Positions 25,335 to 38,200 of a stretch of DNA of 64,000 bases are shown one piece after another. The translations under genes and the position numbers were made by a program. The notes beneath the pieces were generated by a model. That model saw only the letters and a list, made by a program, of their open reading frames with translations. It made no database searches and had not been told where the DNA came from. The stretch spans positions 2,852,001 through 2,916,000 of the forward strand of contig JAKNDB010000110.1 in NCBI GenBank assembly GCA_024305405.1. The letters run 5' to 3'. The stretch is from Dirofilaria immitis. Taxonomy: Eukaryota > Nematoda > Chromadorea > Rhabditida > Onchocercidae. Within the stretch, counting starts at the first letter, position 1, and every line of letters begins with the position of its first letter.

Positions 25335-26432
25335 GCAGCAGGTTCATAATCTGTCCGGTGGTATTTAAATTTCAGGAACTTGAACTATATCCAGATATCA
25401 CGGTATTATCGGTCTTCATTGTTGATTTATTGTTCTTCGTTGTAATTATATTTTACTAACTTAAAGATGTGAAAATAATCATTGTGATTTATAATATTTT
25501 TCGTAAATCTTTTTTGCTTCAGTGCAGGACTTTTAAGCTAAACTGTGGGGTTGCTGAATTAGAAGAGAAATAGTGTTCGATAATCATTCAATAAAGTATC
25601 GTGACAGATTGCTTGACGCTGACAACAGATAAACTGCTAAAATTCTATCACTGATCAGATTCTGAAACAAGATTGAGATGCCATAATTGAGGAACGTATA
25701 TAGTGGTTATGGAATTTTTTTTTTTTAATAGTCTAGAAGGAATAGTTCGACAATCAGTCGAACTTGTCTTTTGATCGTACTACCAGTCATTACTGAATTT
25801 GAGAGACATTAATATATGTTTTCTTGACTGGGAGTTCTCGTTCTTGGGGTCTTAATATTTTTTTGATGGTTGTGGTATGCATCCAAGATGCAAATTATTA
25901 GGTAAGTTCTTCTGATGTATTGAAATTTCCTCACTTTATTTTTTGCAGAGACAGGACAATCAGGTTCTTACGCAAGGCTCAGTCAAGATGTGATATTTAA
26001 GAACTGGTTGTATTAATGATTATACAATTTCATTTCTGGTGAATTGAGTATAGGAGAAGTTCACAACATATTAGAACGCTTGCGGAATAGGTCTGAAAAA
26101 GCATTGTCACCAAAGGAAAATATTTATAGGTAACTCAATTTGTGAGCATCTATTTAATCAGAGGAATAATAGGTGATATTAGCATTACTTTCTTCTTGGT
26201 AATCCCAGAGGATTTCGGGACTTCATATTTTCTGGCAGTCATATAACATTGTATTTGAAAACAATTTTAAGATGTTTGTTATTTCGTAATAATATTTCTG
26301 GAAACTATAAACGGGAATATCCGAAAAAGTTATAATGGATCTTTATTTATTTGTAGGGCAAAATGTCACTAGTATGAATCAAAACGAAATAAATCTGCAT
26401 ATTAAACGTAATAATAATAATAATCTAGGTCA
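25335..26432. other. 3' region between converging Tudor and myosin genes
   Basis: The Tudor gene (plus) and myosin gene (minus) converge here with 1.1 kb between stop codons. AATAAA on the plus strand at 25590-25595 suits the Tudor transcript. AATAAA on the minus strand (26347-26342) lies about 85 bases after the myosin stop. Short open pieces near 25950-26130 (for example EVHNILERLRNRSEKALSPK) are not recognised and are not tied to either gene. Confidence 0.5.
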
Positions 26433-29400
26433 CTAGAACTGTGCGCGTGAGGAGGAGCGAAGGATAGCTGATTGGGAGATTTGTACTCCTGGTGAAGCTG
26501 TCATACCACTGCGACTCTTGGCTCGCATTTTAGAAAGCGAATTTTCAGCGTGATCGGCACGTTCTTCTGCATCGTCCAACTGATGCTGTATTTGGCGGAA
26601 TTTTTGCAAATTCACGTTTGCTAGCTCCTCCTGAAATTTCAATCGAAAACATGGAAATTGGCGTAGGCGCAGATATAATGTGCAAATTGTAAGAGGGAGA
26701 AATGGGTAATTAAGTTAGATTATCTGAATATGATCTGAAACCCATTAGGAGCTTACGGCTTCTTCAATTTGCTTCTTTTGCGACTTTAGTTTGTTTTGCA
26801 GTTTTTCAATGAGATCTCTTGTTCTTTCGGCATTTTTCTATCTTCATCCACCTATAATTAAATCGAATTGGAGGATAGTAAACTCTTCTCACAACATCTC
26901 GTGCAAAAATGATAAATTAAAGTATATTGCAAGTAAATCTGTTTGATTTAATTTAATGATTATTTGGCCTAACCGTCAAGTCAGTGCATCTGACTGTTCC
27001 TATTGATAATGGTTAAAAACCTGGAATTGAAGTTCTCGAATGCGTCTTTCATGTTTAGTGAGACTCTTATTTGTCTCCTGATATCGTCGTTGTTCCCCAT
27101 CGAGTTCGTTTTCGAGCTCACGAATACGAGACTCCAGTTTGGCAATAACCTTCTTGCCACCTTTCAGGGCAGCAGCTTCTGCCTCATCGAGGCGTGCCTG
27201 AAATTTATGGAATGCTACAAAATAATGCTACCTTCACAGCTTTAAAAGTACTATATGGGGATCCAGCTTCTTGGTTTCTCTCAATCCTGAAGTAACGGAA
27301 AATAAAATAAGATTTTAAGTGGGAAAGTGTTCAAAAATACCTGCATCTCCTTCAGTTGGGATTCTAAAGATTTTCTTATGCGATCATTTTGTAACGAATT
27401 CTCCTGTTCTTGCCGCAATTGTTCTGCAAGTCGTGCAGCATCGCTACTTGCTGCTTTGCAGCGTTCTTCCGAGGCTTTGTACTCATTCAAAGTCTCGTCC
27501 AGATCGGCTTGAATCGCCAAAAGTTCAGTGTCAAGCTTTTTCTTGACAGAACTCAACGATTCAGCTTGACCAGATAACTCATTACATTGGGCATGTGCTT
27601 CATTAGCATCACGTTCTGCTTGTTTGCGGGCTCGTTCTGCTTGATCCATTGCAACTGACATCTCCTCTTTCTCCGACTGCAGCAAGGTCGCTTTCTTTCC
27701 ATGTTCAAGTATTGCTCTCGAATCTCTTCTCGATTACGTTGTTCGATTTCGACCTAGATGAGGTGTCTTTCTCACAAAATTTTGAAAAAAAGGAACGAAA
27801 TATTTCGGAAATTATACGCATTATTTGAAGCAAAATATCAGTAGAAAAACCAATTAAAATGTGCGAACCTGTTGCTGCAGCTCCTCATTTGATCTTGATA
27901 GCGTTTCACATTTTTCTGAGCTTCCGCGTTTGCCTGATTTGCGTGATCCAGCGCAATTTCCAACTCATTGATATCCGATTCCAGTTTCTTCTTCAATCTC
28001 ATCAAATCCGCCTTACTTCTCGTTTCATTTTCTAGTGACGCCTGCAGTTTTGGTTTTACAGATCTGAGTTGTCAACAAATCAACAAGTTCCTGTAATTTA
28101 AATAGCGGAACATCTCATGGTTAGGTATTAAAAAGTGGAGTCTAAAAACTGAAATGAAATTAGATGATTAGTTGTCTCACAGCTTCAATTTCCTGAAACT
28201 TCGCTTTTTCAAATTTTTTCCAAATTCAGTTTTTTAATCTCTAGGCTTTCCTAAATTCAGTTTTTAAAGTAATGAAGATACTGGAATCACCTGCATAGAT
28301 TCGATCGCTCTTTGATGGTTTTTGCGCGTATTTTCGAATTCTTCCTCTTTTTCTTGGATTCTTTTTCAATTTCAGCTCGTATTTGTGAAACCTCGACCTG
28401 TGCCCGAAGCACTTTACTTTCTTCAGCCTCTAGTGCAGCTTCGGCTTCATCTAGAGCATGCTGCAATTCATCTTTTCGACTTCCAGTCGACGAATTATCT
28501 TTTGCATTTCAAAAACGGAACGACCACCTTCACCCAATTGATCTGTTAAATCCTTAATTTCTTGCGCTAACTCTTTGTTTTCACGTCTCAAACCTTCAAT
28601 CGTTTCTAAAACTTCATCTTGTTCACTTTTCAGTTTAAATAATTCGGTTGACACGTTGCGAGCTTCTCGTTGCGCGTTGTCCACTTCAACAGCAATGTCA
28701 TCTGTCTTCTTTTTCCATTCGTCGATTACTTTATCGAATCCTTTCTGTTTTTTCTCAAGTTGACTGGCATATGAGTTGGCTCGTTCCACATCCATCTGGA
28801 ATTATAAATCAAAATATGAATAAAAATTTTAAAAATTAAGAGCAGCTTCCAAAGTTCAAAACTAAAATTTAATATATGATTTTGCAGAAAAACACAAAAT
28901 GTGTCATTATTAAAGAGAGATAGGAGACTACCTGAGCATCATCAAGGTCAGAAACCAAACGAGATTTCGTCTTTTCCAAAGAGCTAATCTTTGAATTGGC
29001 AGCATCAAGTGCTTCCTGAAGTTCATTAATTTTCTGCATCTGCCGTTTCTTCGATTCTTCTAGTTCATCACCTTTCAATAAGCCTTCGCTTTCGAAACGT
29101 GTTTGCCATTGTTGAATTTCAGCATTTGCACGACTCAACTGTTTCATCAGCTCACTTTTAGCTTCAATTTCTTCCTCCATTGACTCTCGAACTTGTTCGA
29201 TTTCATGTTGATAATTTTTCATTTGTGCTGCCAAATTGTTACGATCACGCGCTTCTTCGTCCAGTGAACGTCGAGCTTCTTCTAATTGAGATGTCAGCTG
29301 AGCCTTCAGTCTCGTCATTGCGTTCACTTGCGATTCCGCTTCTTCAATCTGTTTCCCAAGATCACTATTTTCACTGTTAAGCCGGGTCTTCAAGGTGGTG

Positions 29401-32400
29401 AATTCCTGAAGCTGCCGATTTTGCTCGTCGCATTTGGTTTGCAGTTCTGCGATTTGCATTTCGTACTGCTTTGCAAGCTTTTCATTGTTCATTCTTGCTG
29501 CTGTTTCGCCATCAATTTGTGCCACAAGATCTTCGGCGTCACGTTGTGCTTGCATTTTGTCTTTCTCAATCTTTGCCTTCGCCTTCTGCGCCTGTTCAAT
29601 CTGATCGCCCAACTCCGCAACCGCATCGTTGTGCTTTTTACGGATTGCCGCCAATTGATTCTCATGGTTCATGTTAGCTTCTTCTAAATCACGACGAAGT
29701 TTTGCCAATTCTGCCTCTCGCTTCTTGTTTACTTCTACCTGAGCAGCCGTAGCACCTCCTTGTTCATCTAAACGATCTCCCAATTCTTCCAGTTCACGTT
29801 GCAAATCTGATTTTGCTCTTTCTGCTTTACTTCGTGATTGCCGCTCATTCTCCAACTCTTCTTCCAATTCCGTAATGCGATTTTGTGTTTCATTAATCTG
29901 TTTCTTTAGCTTCCCAACAAGATCCTGTTCTTCCTCCAAGCGTGCTGTAATTGCTTGGGCTTCAGTTTCTTTTTTCTTTAGATTACTTTCAATTTCATGT
30001 CTCTGCCGCTCAATCTCTTCCATGTTCTCTTGAGCAACTTTCAATTCGCCCCAATTTTGCGTTTTTGCTTTTCAATTTCATTACGTCCGCGTTTCTCGCG
30101 TTCCAAATTGTCCTCAAGATCATCTAGACTTTGTTCCAATTTACCCTTCAATTTGTTGCTATAGTTTCCTTTGTCTTCCTCAACTTGCAGATCTTCCATT
30201 AGTTTCCGATTAATTTCTTCCTGATGCTTTTTCTCCTTATTCAGTTTAGCAATATTTTCATCTTGCTGCTGCATTTCATCTTGTAACGTTCGGATCTGTT
30301 GCTCACGGCTTTGTTTATCCGCATCTGTTTTTTGCAATCGAGTTTCCAATTCTGCGATTGATTTTTTAAATTCTCAACGTCATTTTCAATCTTTTTCTTC
30401 GAGCGTGACAAATCAGAGTTACGATCTTCCTGATCTCCAAGTCGTTCTTCCAGTTCCTACAACACAAATACTCATAAAAATAAAAATTATACGTCTTTTT
30501 ACTAAAAAAATTTTTTTCTTTCAGTCATCTATAAGCCAATTCATAAGAGTTTAACTACTTTTCAGTACGGGAATGTTACTTGAAAAGACATAAACTAACA
30601 TGAATCTGTTTCTCAACATCAGTTTTCAGTGTTGACAGTCTATTGAGACGATCATCGACGTCAGATAGTTGTGCTTTGGCCGCTTCGAGTTCATTGAAAA
30701 CATTGTTTCGTTCTTCAAGTAGTTTCGTAGAATTGCCTTCCAATTCCTTACGAGCTTTTTCCTCGTTTGCTATGTTTTCTTCCAACTGTTTGATTTGTTG
30801 ATTCATTTTTTCAATTTCTCGCCTTCTCTGCCGCACTTAAGCATAGGTTTGATTTTTCCATAAATGAGGAACCAGTCCCATGTACGCAACACACACCAAG
30901 CACGAATGTTCCGCTGTAAAACCAATAAACCACGGCGTTGCTGCATACGTCGGCGGCGATCTGCCAAAAATACATAGGAGCGAATTCTAGCCTGGAATCC
31001 AGTAAGAGCCTCGCCAAGTTTCTGATCTCGAAGATCTTCTAGATGTGCCAAAACACCAGCTTTGAAAAAACTTTTGTTTTACCGATACGGAAATTCTCTT
31101 CAGTTAATGCTCCATCATTCACAAGTTTGCTGAGCATCACTTCAGCAGACTTCTTCGGATCACTTTCACTTTTTGCTTCTTTAGCAGCAAGAACTGCATA
31201 ACGTTGTTTAAAATCGGCATGCAAATTTCGATTTGGGAAACCTTTACGGCAGATACGAATACCTTCCAATACTCCGTTGCAAGTAAGCTGGTTCAAAACC
31301 AAAGCAGCATCAAGAAGTCCAGAAGTCTTCTTCTCATTCGGAATGATGCAACGGATGAAATGGGGATGCGTCATGTTTAGCATGGTCATTAAGCTGTTTA
31401 ATGATTCTCGATACATCATGGAAACTGTCAGAAACGATCCTGACTTACCCTTCTTTTTTCCACCGCCTCCATCTGAAACATAAAATTGACTACAATTTGC
31501 AGAGATTTAAGATGATGGGATTTAATAATATTCATAAAACTGAAGATCGAAGTTTCCAGATCGTGATGTTACACACAAATACATATCTATTTTTCACGTT
31601 ATAAATGGAGTTTGGCGTTATAGAGCGATGTAAGATTGGAATGATCCTTAAAACGGATGAAAATAATGATTGTAAATGTTAACTTCAACATATAATGAAA
31701 ATAGTCTAAGCATTGCTATATGCCATAAGTCTTATTGGACAAAATTAAATGTAGATAAGATTTAGGGATGTATTTTTCGGACTGATATTATGAATTTTTC
31801 TCCGGAAATTAAACAGTCCTGCTATAATGGAGAAAAAAGCTGTGAGCAAACAAACAGTATTGATAGTCTAGTGAAGTAAGAGTTTACTGAAGTTTGATAT
31901 CATTAATTTTGATTTCGTTAATGAGAGTATCGATCAACACATTCTATTCGAAATTAAGTTTCCATGAATGTGAATAAAATATGGTAGTGCAAGGTCTAAA
32001 ATTTTAACCTTTTGCGGCAGCAGCTTCCTCTTGCGTTGTGTAGTCCTGCCATATTTCCACCAGAAGATTATTTGCCTTAGATGCCTTCATAGTAGAAACA
32101 ACAGTATCGTTAAGTGGGTCCTTATTTTTCTCCAACCAATTCAGGACATTGTAACGGACTGTACCGGCATAATGCTTCATAGCAAAATGTGCTTCACTTT
32201 GTTTACCTTTCGGAGGTTTTGGTTTTTCAAAATTAGGATGCTTCCCGAGATGAGTATCAACAAGTTTTTGAGCTAAAGTCAGGTCAGTAGCTTTGGGTAC
32301 AATGCATTCTTCATCCAACATTGAGATGATTCCCATAGGTTTTTCTATCAGTTCAATGCAGGCCTGTAAATCAAGGCCGAAATCGATAAAAGTCCACTGA

Positions 32401-35248
32401 ATACCTTCGCGTTCATACTCTTCCTGTTCCAAAACAAACATGTGGTGGTTGAAGAACTGTTGTAGTTTCTCATTTACAAAGTTAATCCACAGTTGTTCGA
32501 ATGAGTTAAACTGAAAAAAAAAAAAAAGGAAACGTAGCAGAATTATGAACAGATCTCGATGTTGATCTTAGATTTACATATATGAAATACTCATAATTTC
32601 GCATGGTAAATGCTTACGCAAACTTTCTAATAAATAGTAGATTGCCAAGAAATGATCCTTATGAAGGCATTCATTGTGGCGTTCCAAATCTTGTTCACTT
32701 TTTATGTCAACGATTAAATAGTTTGTCAATAATTCTTTTTTGAACAAAATGAAAAATTCAGATTAACTTACATCGAAAATTTCGAATCCAGCAATATCTA
32801 AAACTCCGATAAAGTAATCACGTGAGAGACCTTTCTGATCCAGAGTTTTATTGCATTTGTCGACAAGCCATTTGAAAATCCTGGCATAGACCCCTTTCGC
32901 CATTGCACCAACAGCCCAAGTTACCTGATCTACATTTTGTCCCTTGCTGACCCATTCTGTTCCAACTTTAACACGTGGTTTGGTAAGAGCTTTTAGGAAT
33001 TCCTCTGTATCAATTCCATACATGCTCGCTGCTTTCTCGGCTTCATCAGTACCATCCGGTTCTGCTTGTTCCTCACGTGGGCGCTGTTTGAATTTCATAC
33101 AGCCCATATGCATGATGGCTGAAACCAGACGGTAGCAGTTCATTTTTTCTTCCGGTGAGAAATTGAGAATATCAAAGGCTTCATCTGTTAATTGGTGCTC
33201 TTCCTTATCATTAACACCATCGATGGTCAATTCAGCTTGCGCTACAAAGTAATAAGTTTTGAGTGGTTGGTCCAGTTGTAGTTCCTTCTTGAGAGTTGGA
33301 TTGAAATCGGAAAAGATCTGATAAAAAATATGATAGCATCGTTCTCCAGGAGCCTGACGAATCACACGAGATTTTTCCAACAGATCTGAAATGTTCACAG
33401 ACATACTATCAGGTTTTTGTTTGATAAAGCAAATGTAGAAAATTCGAATATCAATTATCTGTCCAAACCTAATCTGGTTTTAAATCGTGTAAATGGATAA
33501 TATCTTTAAACGTGTGTGAGCAAACTTACAATGCTCAATATCGCATGAAGCAACTTTTCCTTGTCTCGAGAAATGGATACGAATGAATTTGCCGAATCGC
33601 GAGGAGTTGTTGTTACGTACAGTCTTCGCGTTACCAAACGCTTCCAAAACCGGGTTTGTTTGCACGATCTGGTCTTCCAGGGTAACTTTTTCTCGCCTTG
33701 GCTTTTATTCTGCGATGCACCAACCACTGCGAAATATGCAATAACCTAAAAATCATATGAAGTGAACTCTGCATCTGTTCTTAATATTTGAAATTTAATA
33801 TTTTTTCTATTCTTAATCATCAAATAATCAAGAATTTTCTTATTTATTGTTTTCAGTAAGAATCATTAATGCGCTGAAGGAAGATCTTATCCTTGAAAAA
33901 TCTTTCTACCAGAAACGTTTTTTTAATCTGTTTTTAAGTTCAGTTTTAGAAAGCATGAGGAAATATGTGCTCTTTTATTTGAATAGTTGCAAATAAATTT
34001 GGTTAATAATTCCGGTTGATAGTTACAACTTGTTGTTCAATGGGGATGGCGATAATGCACATAGTTTATGAAATCTTGTTCCATTTTTAGTTTAGTAACA
34101 ATTGTAACTTCTTACTTTTTTGGTATTTTCTGTTTTACCAGCACCAGATTCACCGGTAATAAGCATTGACTGATTCTCATGATCCGTAAGCATGTTTCGG
34201 TATGCTTCGTCTGAGACAGCAAACAGATGTGGCGGCATCTCTGTTCGTCTTTTTCCCATGTACATTTTCGCAACTGAATCGGTATAAATAGGAAGACGCT
34301 TGTAGGGATTGATAACGACACAGAATAAACCGGAATAAGTCTGAAATTTTCATACATTCATTATCTAAGGATTTCCTCTCCAAGTGCTTTAATACAGAAT
34401 AGTTACAGAATCTTTCAAAGATATATATGCTTAAAAATGGATCACTGAGTGATGAACTCTAATATGAAAGAAGTCTCACATAAATAAGCATTGAGGAATA
34501 TCGTGCTCGGAGGTTGTACAGCACAGATGCGTCATTCAAAAATGTCAAATTTGACATATCTTCCGTTTTTTCGAATTTTGGTGGATTCATTTCTTGCAGC
34601 ATATCCTTTTTAATGTTACCTAAAAGCGTTACATATTGCTTAATAAAACTTCGCACTTCTTCAACAACCCTCAAACAATATCACGCTTCTCCTAACATTC
34701 TTCACCGTCCGTTTTCATCAAGCAAACATACCTCATTACCACGAGCAGACACCACAGTGACATTATCGCCCTTCGTGCTTGTTATTTCGGCAGCAATATA
34801 TCCATCTTCAGCATCCGGAATCCAGCAGTTCTTTTTCGAGTCAAATGGTCGTGACTGCTCCTTCAAATAAAGATTACTTTCGCTCAAAAAAAAATGATTA
34901 TGAATATGTTTTAATTCATTTTTATTTCTCAAAACATTTTTTTAATCTGCTGATTTTTAATTCTCAAGGTTTAGAATTATTTGATGCAGTATTAATTAGA
35001 TGATGCAAACTTCGGTGTTTCGTGTTACGCAGATCAATAAATGGAAAATTCAAGAAAAGAATAATTCATCCAACGAAGTTCATTTTAAAAAATGTATCTG
35101 GAATCCTAAATGAGTTTTTCCGGGAAAGAAACATTCATAGTTGAATTACACAAAACAATCCAATACTTACAGCAGCCATCTGCTCACGAGTTTGTCGCAA
35201 GTACTGCCATCCCGGATCCTTCTCATGATCACTTTCGAGTTTGGACAT
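26433..35248 (-). CDS. Sarcomeric (muscle) myosin heavy chain, 15 exons
   Basis: Thick-filament motor. Exons: 35248-35171, 34860-34732, 34619-34480, 34340-34116, 33745-33530, 33385-32772, 32510-32009, 31472-30600, 30456-28932, 28795-28291, 28041-27869, 27753-27341, 27197-27021, 26851-26757, 26630-26433. The start is [20 protein letters not shown]. The P-loop GESGAGKT is at about residues 179-186; [19 protein letters not shown] and [14 protein letters not shown] follow. Loop 2 is glycine/lysine-rich. After the IQ region a coiled coil of about 1,100 residues runs to [12 protein letters not shown] and a short tail. Eleven one-base deficits must be filled; then every phase closes at about 1,957 residues, typical for nematode UNC-54/MYO proteins. 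The paralogue (unc-54, myo-1, -2, -3 or other) is not decided. Confidence 0.95.
28932..30456 (-). CDS. Long myosin rod exon
   Basis: The largest exon (1,525 bases) is pure heptad-repeat coiled coil, with landmark segments such as [40 protein letters not shown] and [20 protein letters not shown]. Two one-base deficits lie near 30362-30367 and at 30049-30052 (a C4 run where C5 is needed). Adding both gives 509 whole codons with phase 0 at each end. Confidence 0.92.
30600..31472 (-). CDS. Myosin exon: loop 2, converter, IQ region, start of rod
   Basis: The exon opens with loop 2 ([14 protein letters not shown]), an actin-contact loop that differs most between isoforms. It passes through the SH helix region ([20 protein letters not shown]), the converter (FRIGKTKVF) and the IQ/light-chain helix ([20 protein letters not shown]). 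It ends in the first rod segment. It has two one-base deficits, at the A run 31065-31070 and at the T run 30806-30811. With both filled, the exon is phase-correct. Confidence 0.9.
34116..34340 (-). CDS. Myosin motor exon with the P-loop
   Basis: A 225-base exon, phase 0 at both ends, with no frame defect. It begins [19 protein letters not shown] and continues [20 protein letters not shown]. It ends in the nucleotide-binding loop [13 protein letters not shown]. All positions expected for an active myosin ATPase P-loop are present. Confidence 0.93.
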
Positions 35249-38200
35249 GCCGAAAGAATACTGTCTGCTTCAAAGAAATATTTAATTTTCAATAAATTTA
35301 AGCTTTATTTTATCTTTTGTCTTCACGGAAAACCGAAACAGCGAGTTCAGAAAACTTAAGTTTGAATCATAATAAAATATCTCTTATGAGATTGCTTTTT
35401 AACAGGAGAAAAATATAGATTTACTAATAAATCTATAATATATCTTAGAGAATACAAAAATAAAATCTACAAATATATTGATGTAGACATAAAATAAATT
35501 TTATAGTAAGGACTCCAGAAAATGTTCAAGGAAAGATTTTTTGATGCTATTTGGAAAACCTAAGCATTGAAGAACAAGTACGAACGGGGTTATTTTTTTA
35601 ATTTAATCGAAATTCTATAATTCTGTTGCTTCTTCCAGTTTATAATGTAGTAACAGTTTGCCAACATTAAGAATTGAAAGCAACAACAGAATCTGGAAAA
35701 GCTTGAAACTTATTTACACAGATCAAGATGATTGATTTAAGTGAATCATGAATATTTTAAATCCAATTATGAGATACAGAATAATTACAAATCATGACTG
35801 GTTGTTGTATAAAGAAACAAATTATTTGCAGATGATTAGGTTGCAGAATTATAACAGCATATTATATAGTGATTTATGTACAAAATAAGCCAATCTTGAT
35901 TTCCAGTAACCCTGATTTCTCAAAGTTATTCTAACGAAAGCACACCTTACTTCAAATAATTCTGTAAATTCATCATTTTCTAAAATATGGATAAATGCGA
36001 TGAACGATGGGAATTCGCATTTTGTTAAAAGATGGCTTAAATTAATAACAATCAACGTAAGAAAAAAAAATCAACTACATGTGACGTTCACGACCAACAG
36101 TGAGAAGCTGTAGTAATGTGGAATGCGATAATAAGAGAACTTTCCATCTTCTTAAACGAAGTGTTTAAGAATGACTGAGCTTCCAGGAAATGATAATGAA
36201 TTTTTGAAGGGTTGATGTAATGAAGCATGAAGAGGAAAGGAGGAGTGATAGGAAGAGTAGTTTTACAAGGTTGTCTTAATATTAGCTGCACAGAGTCGAG
36301 ATGTATGCCTCGGGGTGAAGAAGCCTTAAAATAGCTAGTTGAAAAGCTCGAGAGATAGAGTAACAATCTATTCTTTCTGTACTCTCTTGAAATCTTCAAC
36401 AGTTCTCGACAAGCAGCAGCAGTAGCGGTAGCAGCAACAACAACTGGATAGGCATTACGTTAACAATTCTTTACAACATATTCACTTAAATTTCCCTAGC
36501 TTGCTAGCGAAGACTTGTTAGCAATAGGGAATGAAGAGCAAACTGAAAGTTGAGGGAGAGTAAAAAGTTGAAGCTATATTCTAAAGGTGGAATGGAAGAA
36601 GAGGAGAAGAGATACGAGTTCTCGATATGTTGACATGAACAACTGTCACAACATAAACACTTCGCCACAGCTTTAAGCTCTTGAATTCAAAAACTAATCG
36701 AGTTTTTACCAGCACATCTTCCAGAAACACGCACAACCAAGGGCTTTAACAACAGCGTATTACGAAATGAATTCCACATTTAACTTGCATAAAGAACATT
36801 TAAAAATTTGGTACAGTTTATGCATTGGGAAACAAAAATCATTTGTTGAATTCTTTTTCTGCATGCCCGAATCATTTTCCGATTTCTTAATCTTGTGAAC
36901 AACACAGCGACCATCTGTGGAACATTTGTTTTGCTTTCAATGAAAAGTGTGGGGAATTTCTTTCTCCTATCACTTCTTTCTGATCTGCATATTCAGCAAA
37001 ATAACCAGAAATTCTGAAACTTCACTTCTTTATCGCTTCCCACGCATATCCATGCTCAGCAACCCGATACACCTTCAATCAGGATTCACTGTGTTGAATG
37101 ATCAGGTAAAATTTGTTTTAAAATAAATAATATTACTGGCGTGTAATGTTGTTTTGCAACTAAAATTCATTTTCTTAAAACGTCAAGATCACGAGAATTC
37201 AAATTGATTAAACCGACCCTACTAAATTAATCTAATATGTTTTTCAATATTCCATTTTCTCGTAAAGCACTGCTTGCCATCCACTAAACATTCTTTTTCC
37301 ATCTCCCACGTAACCCGATAATACGGAGATTGTTTTTTTATTCTATCGATAGCAAAGATTTTATCGATAGCACCTATTTCTTTTTTTTATTTCAGATTTT
37401 ATCGATATCAATTATTCAGATTTATTTGATCTGAGTAAAAAATTATTTGCAAAAAAATTCAGACATGAAATTCAGCGTACTACTGATATTAAATGTGATC
37501 GATGATGGCCTGTTAGGTGATTCGAATTATCTCATGAAATGAATTCCTGAATAAACCGGACATCACGCAGCCTCGGACAACTCCAAAAGTTCCTGATTCC
37601 CTCCCGTATCTTGAGAAACAAATCAACTTTCCCAAGCATCATTTCGCTAACTCTATCTGTCTATTACCTCTTCTCAAGCCGTTCTCCCTATAATCTCTCT
37701 CGTTTGTTCGGAATGTCTGAAATTTTCATTTGGGTCTGACGAATATATATCACTAAGATCAGCAAGTATTATCAGCAATAAAGAGGACGAGGGAAGGACG
37801 AATTTCCAGGACTGGTATATATCGTAATTTAGCAAACTAGCCATGCTTTTGCTGTGAAGATTGTCCAGTACTTATATTTTTTTATGCAAGATTTGGTCAA
37901 ATTTTCTTTGGAATTTGTTCATAAATCTTTGACGTAAATATTTGTTTGGTAGCAGTGTTGATGTCAGTTATTTTATTTTTGCTGTGCTATTATGACCTAT
38001 TGCTGTAGGAATTGTTTTGCTAATTATAATATTAAAATAGAGTGATAAGCTGACTTTGCATATCGATATTCTGGTCATATCCTTTCATCCAAAATTGGTT
38101 TGTAACGAAGTATATTAATATCATATATTTTTTAATTATACGATAGTTTGTAATGTAAATCTTAAGATTTCAGGTTGTTTGACTGGAGGAATTTTCATCT

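Noticed and set aside
27319..29687. Plus-strand ORFs across the myosin rod (27319-27546, 28312-28557, 29286-29687)
   Set aside because: They are antisense shadows of the coiled-coil exons, with Ser/Leu/Phe-rich composition typical of reversed Glu/Lys-rich sequence.
34514..34870. 118-codon plus-strand ORF near the myosin N-terminus
   Set aside because: It is antisense to myosin exons 2 and 3 and has no motif of its own.
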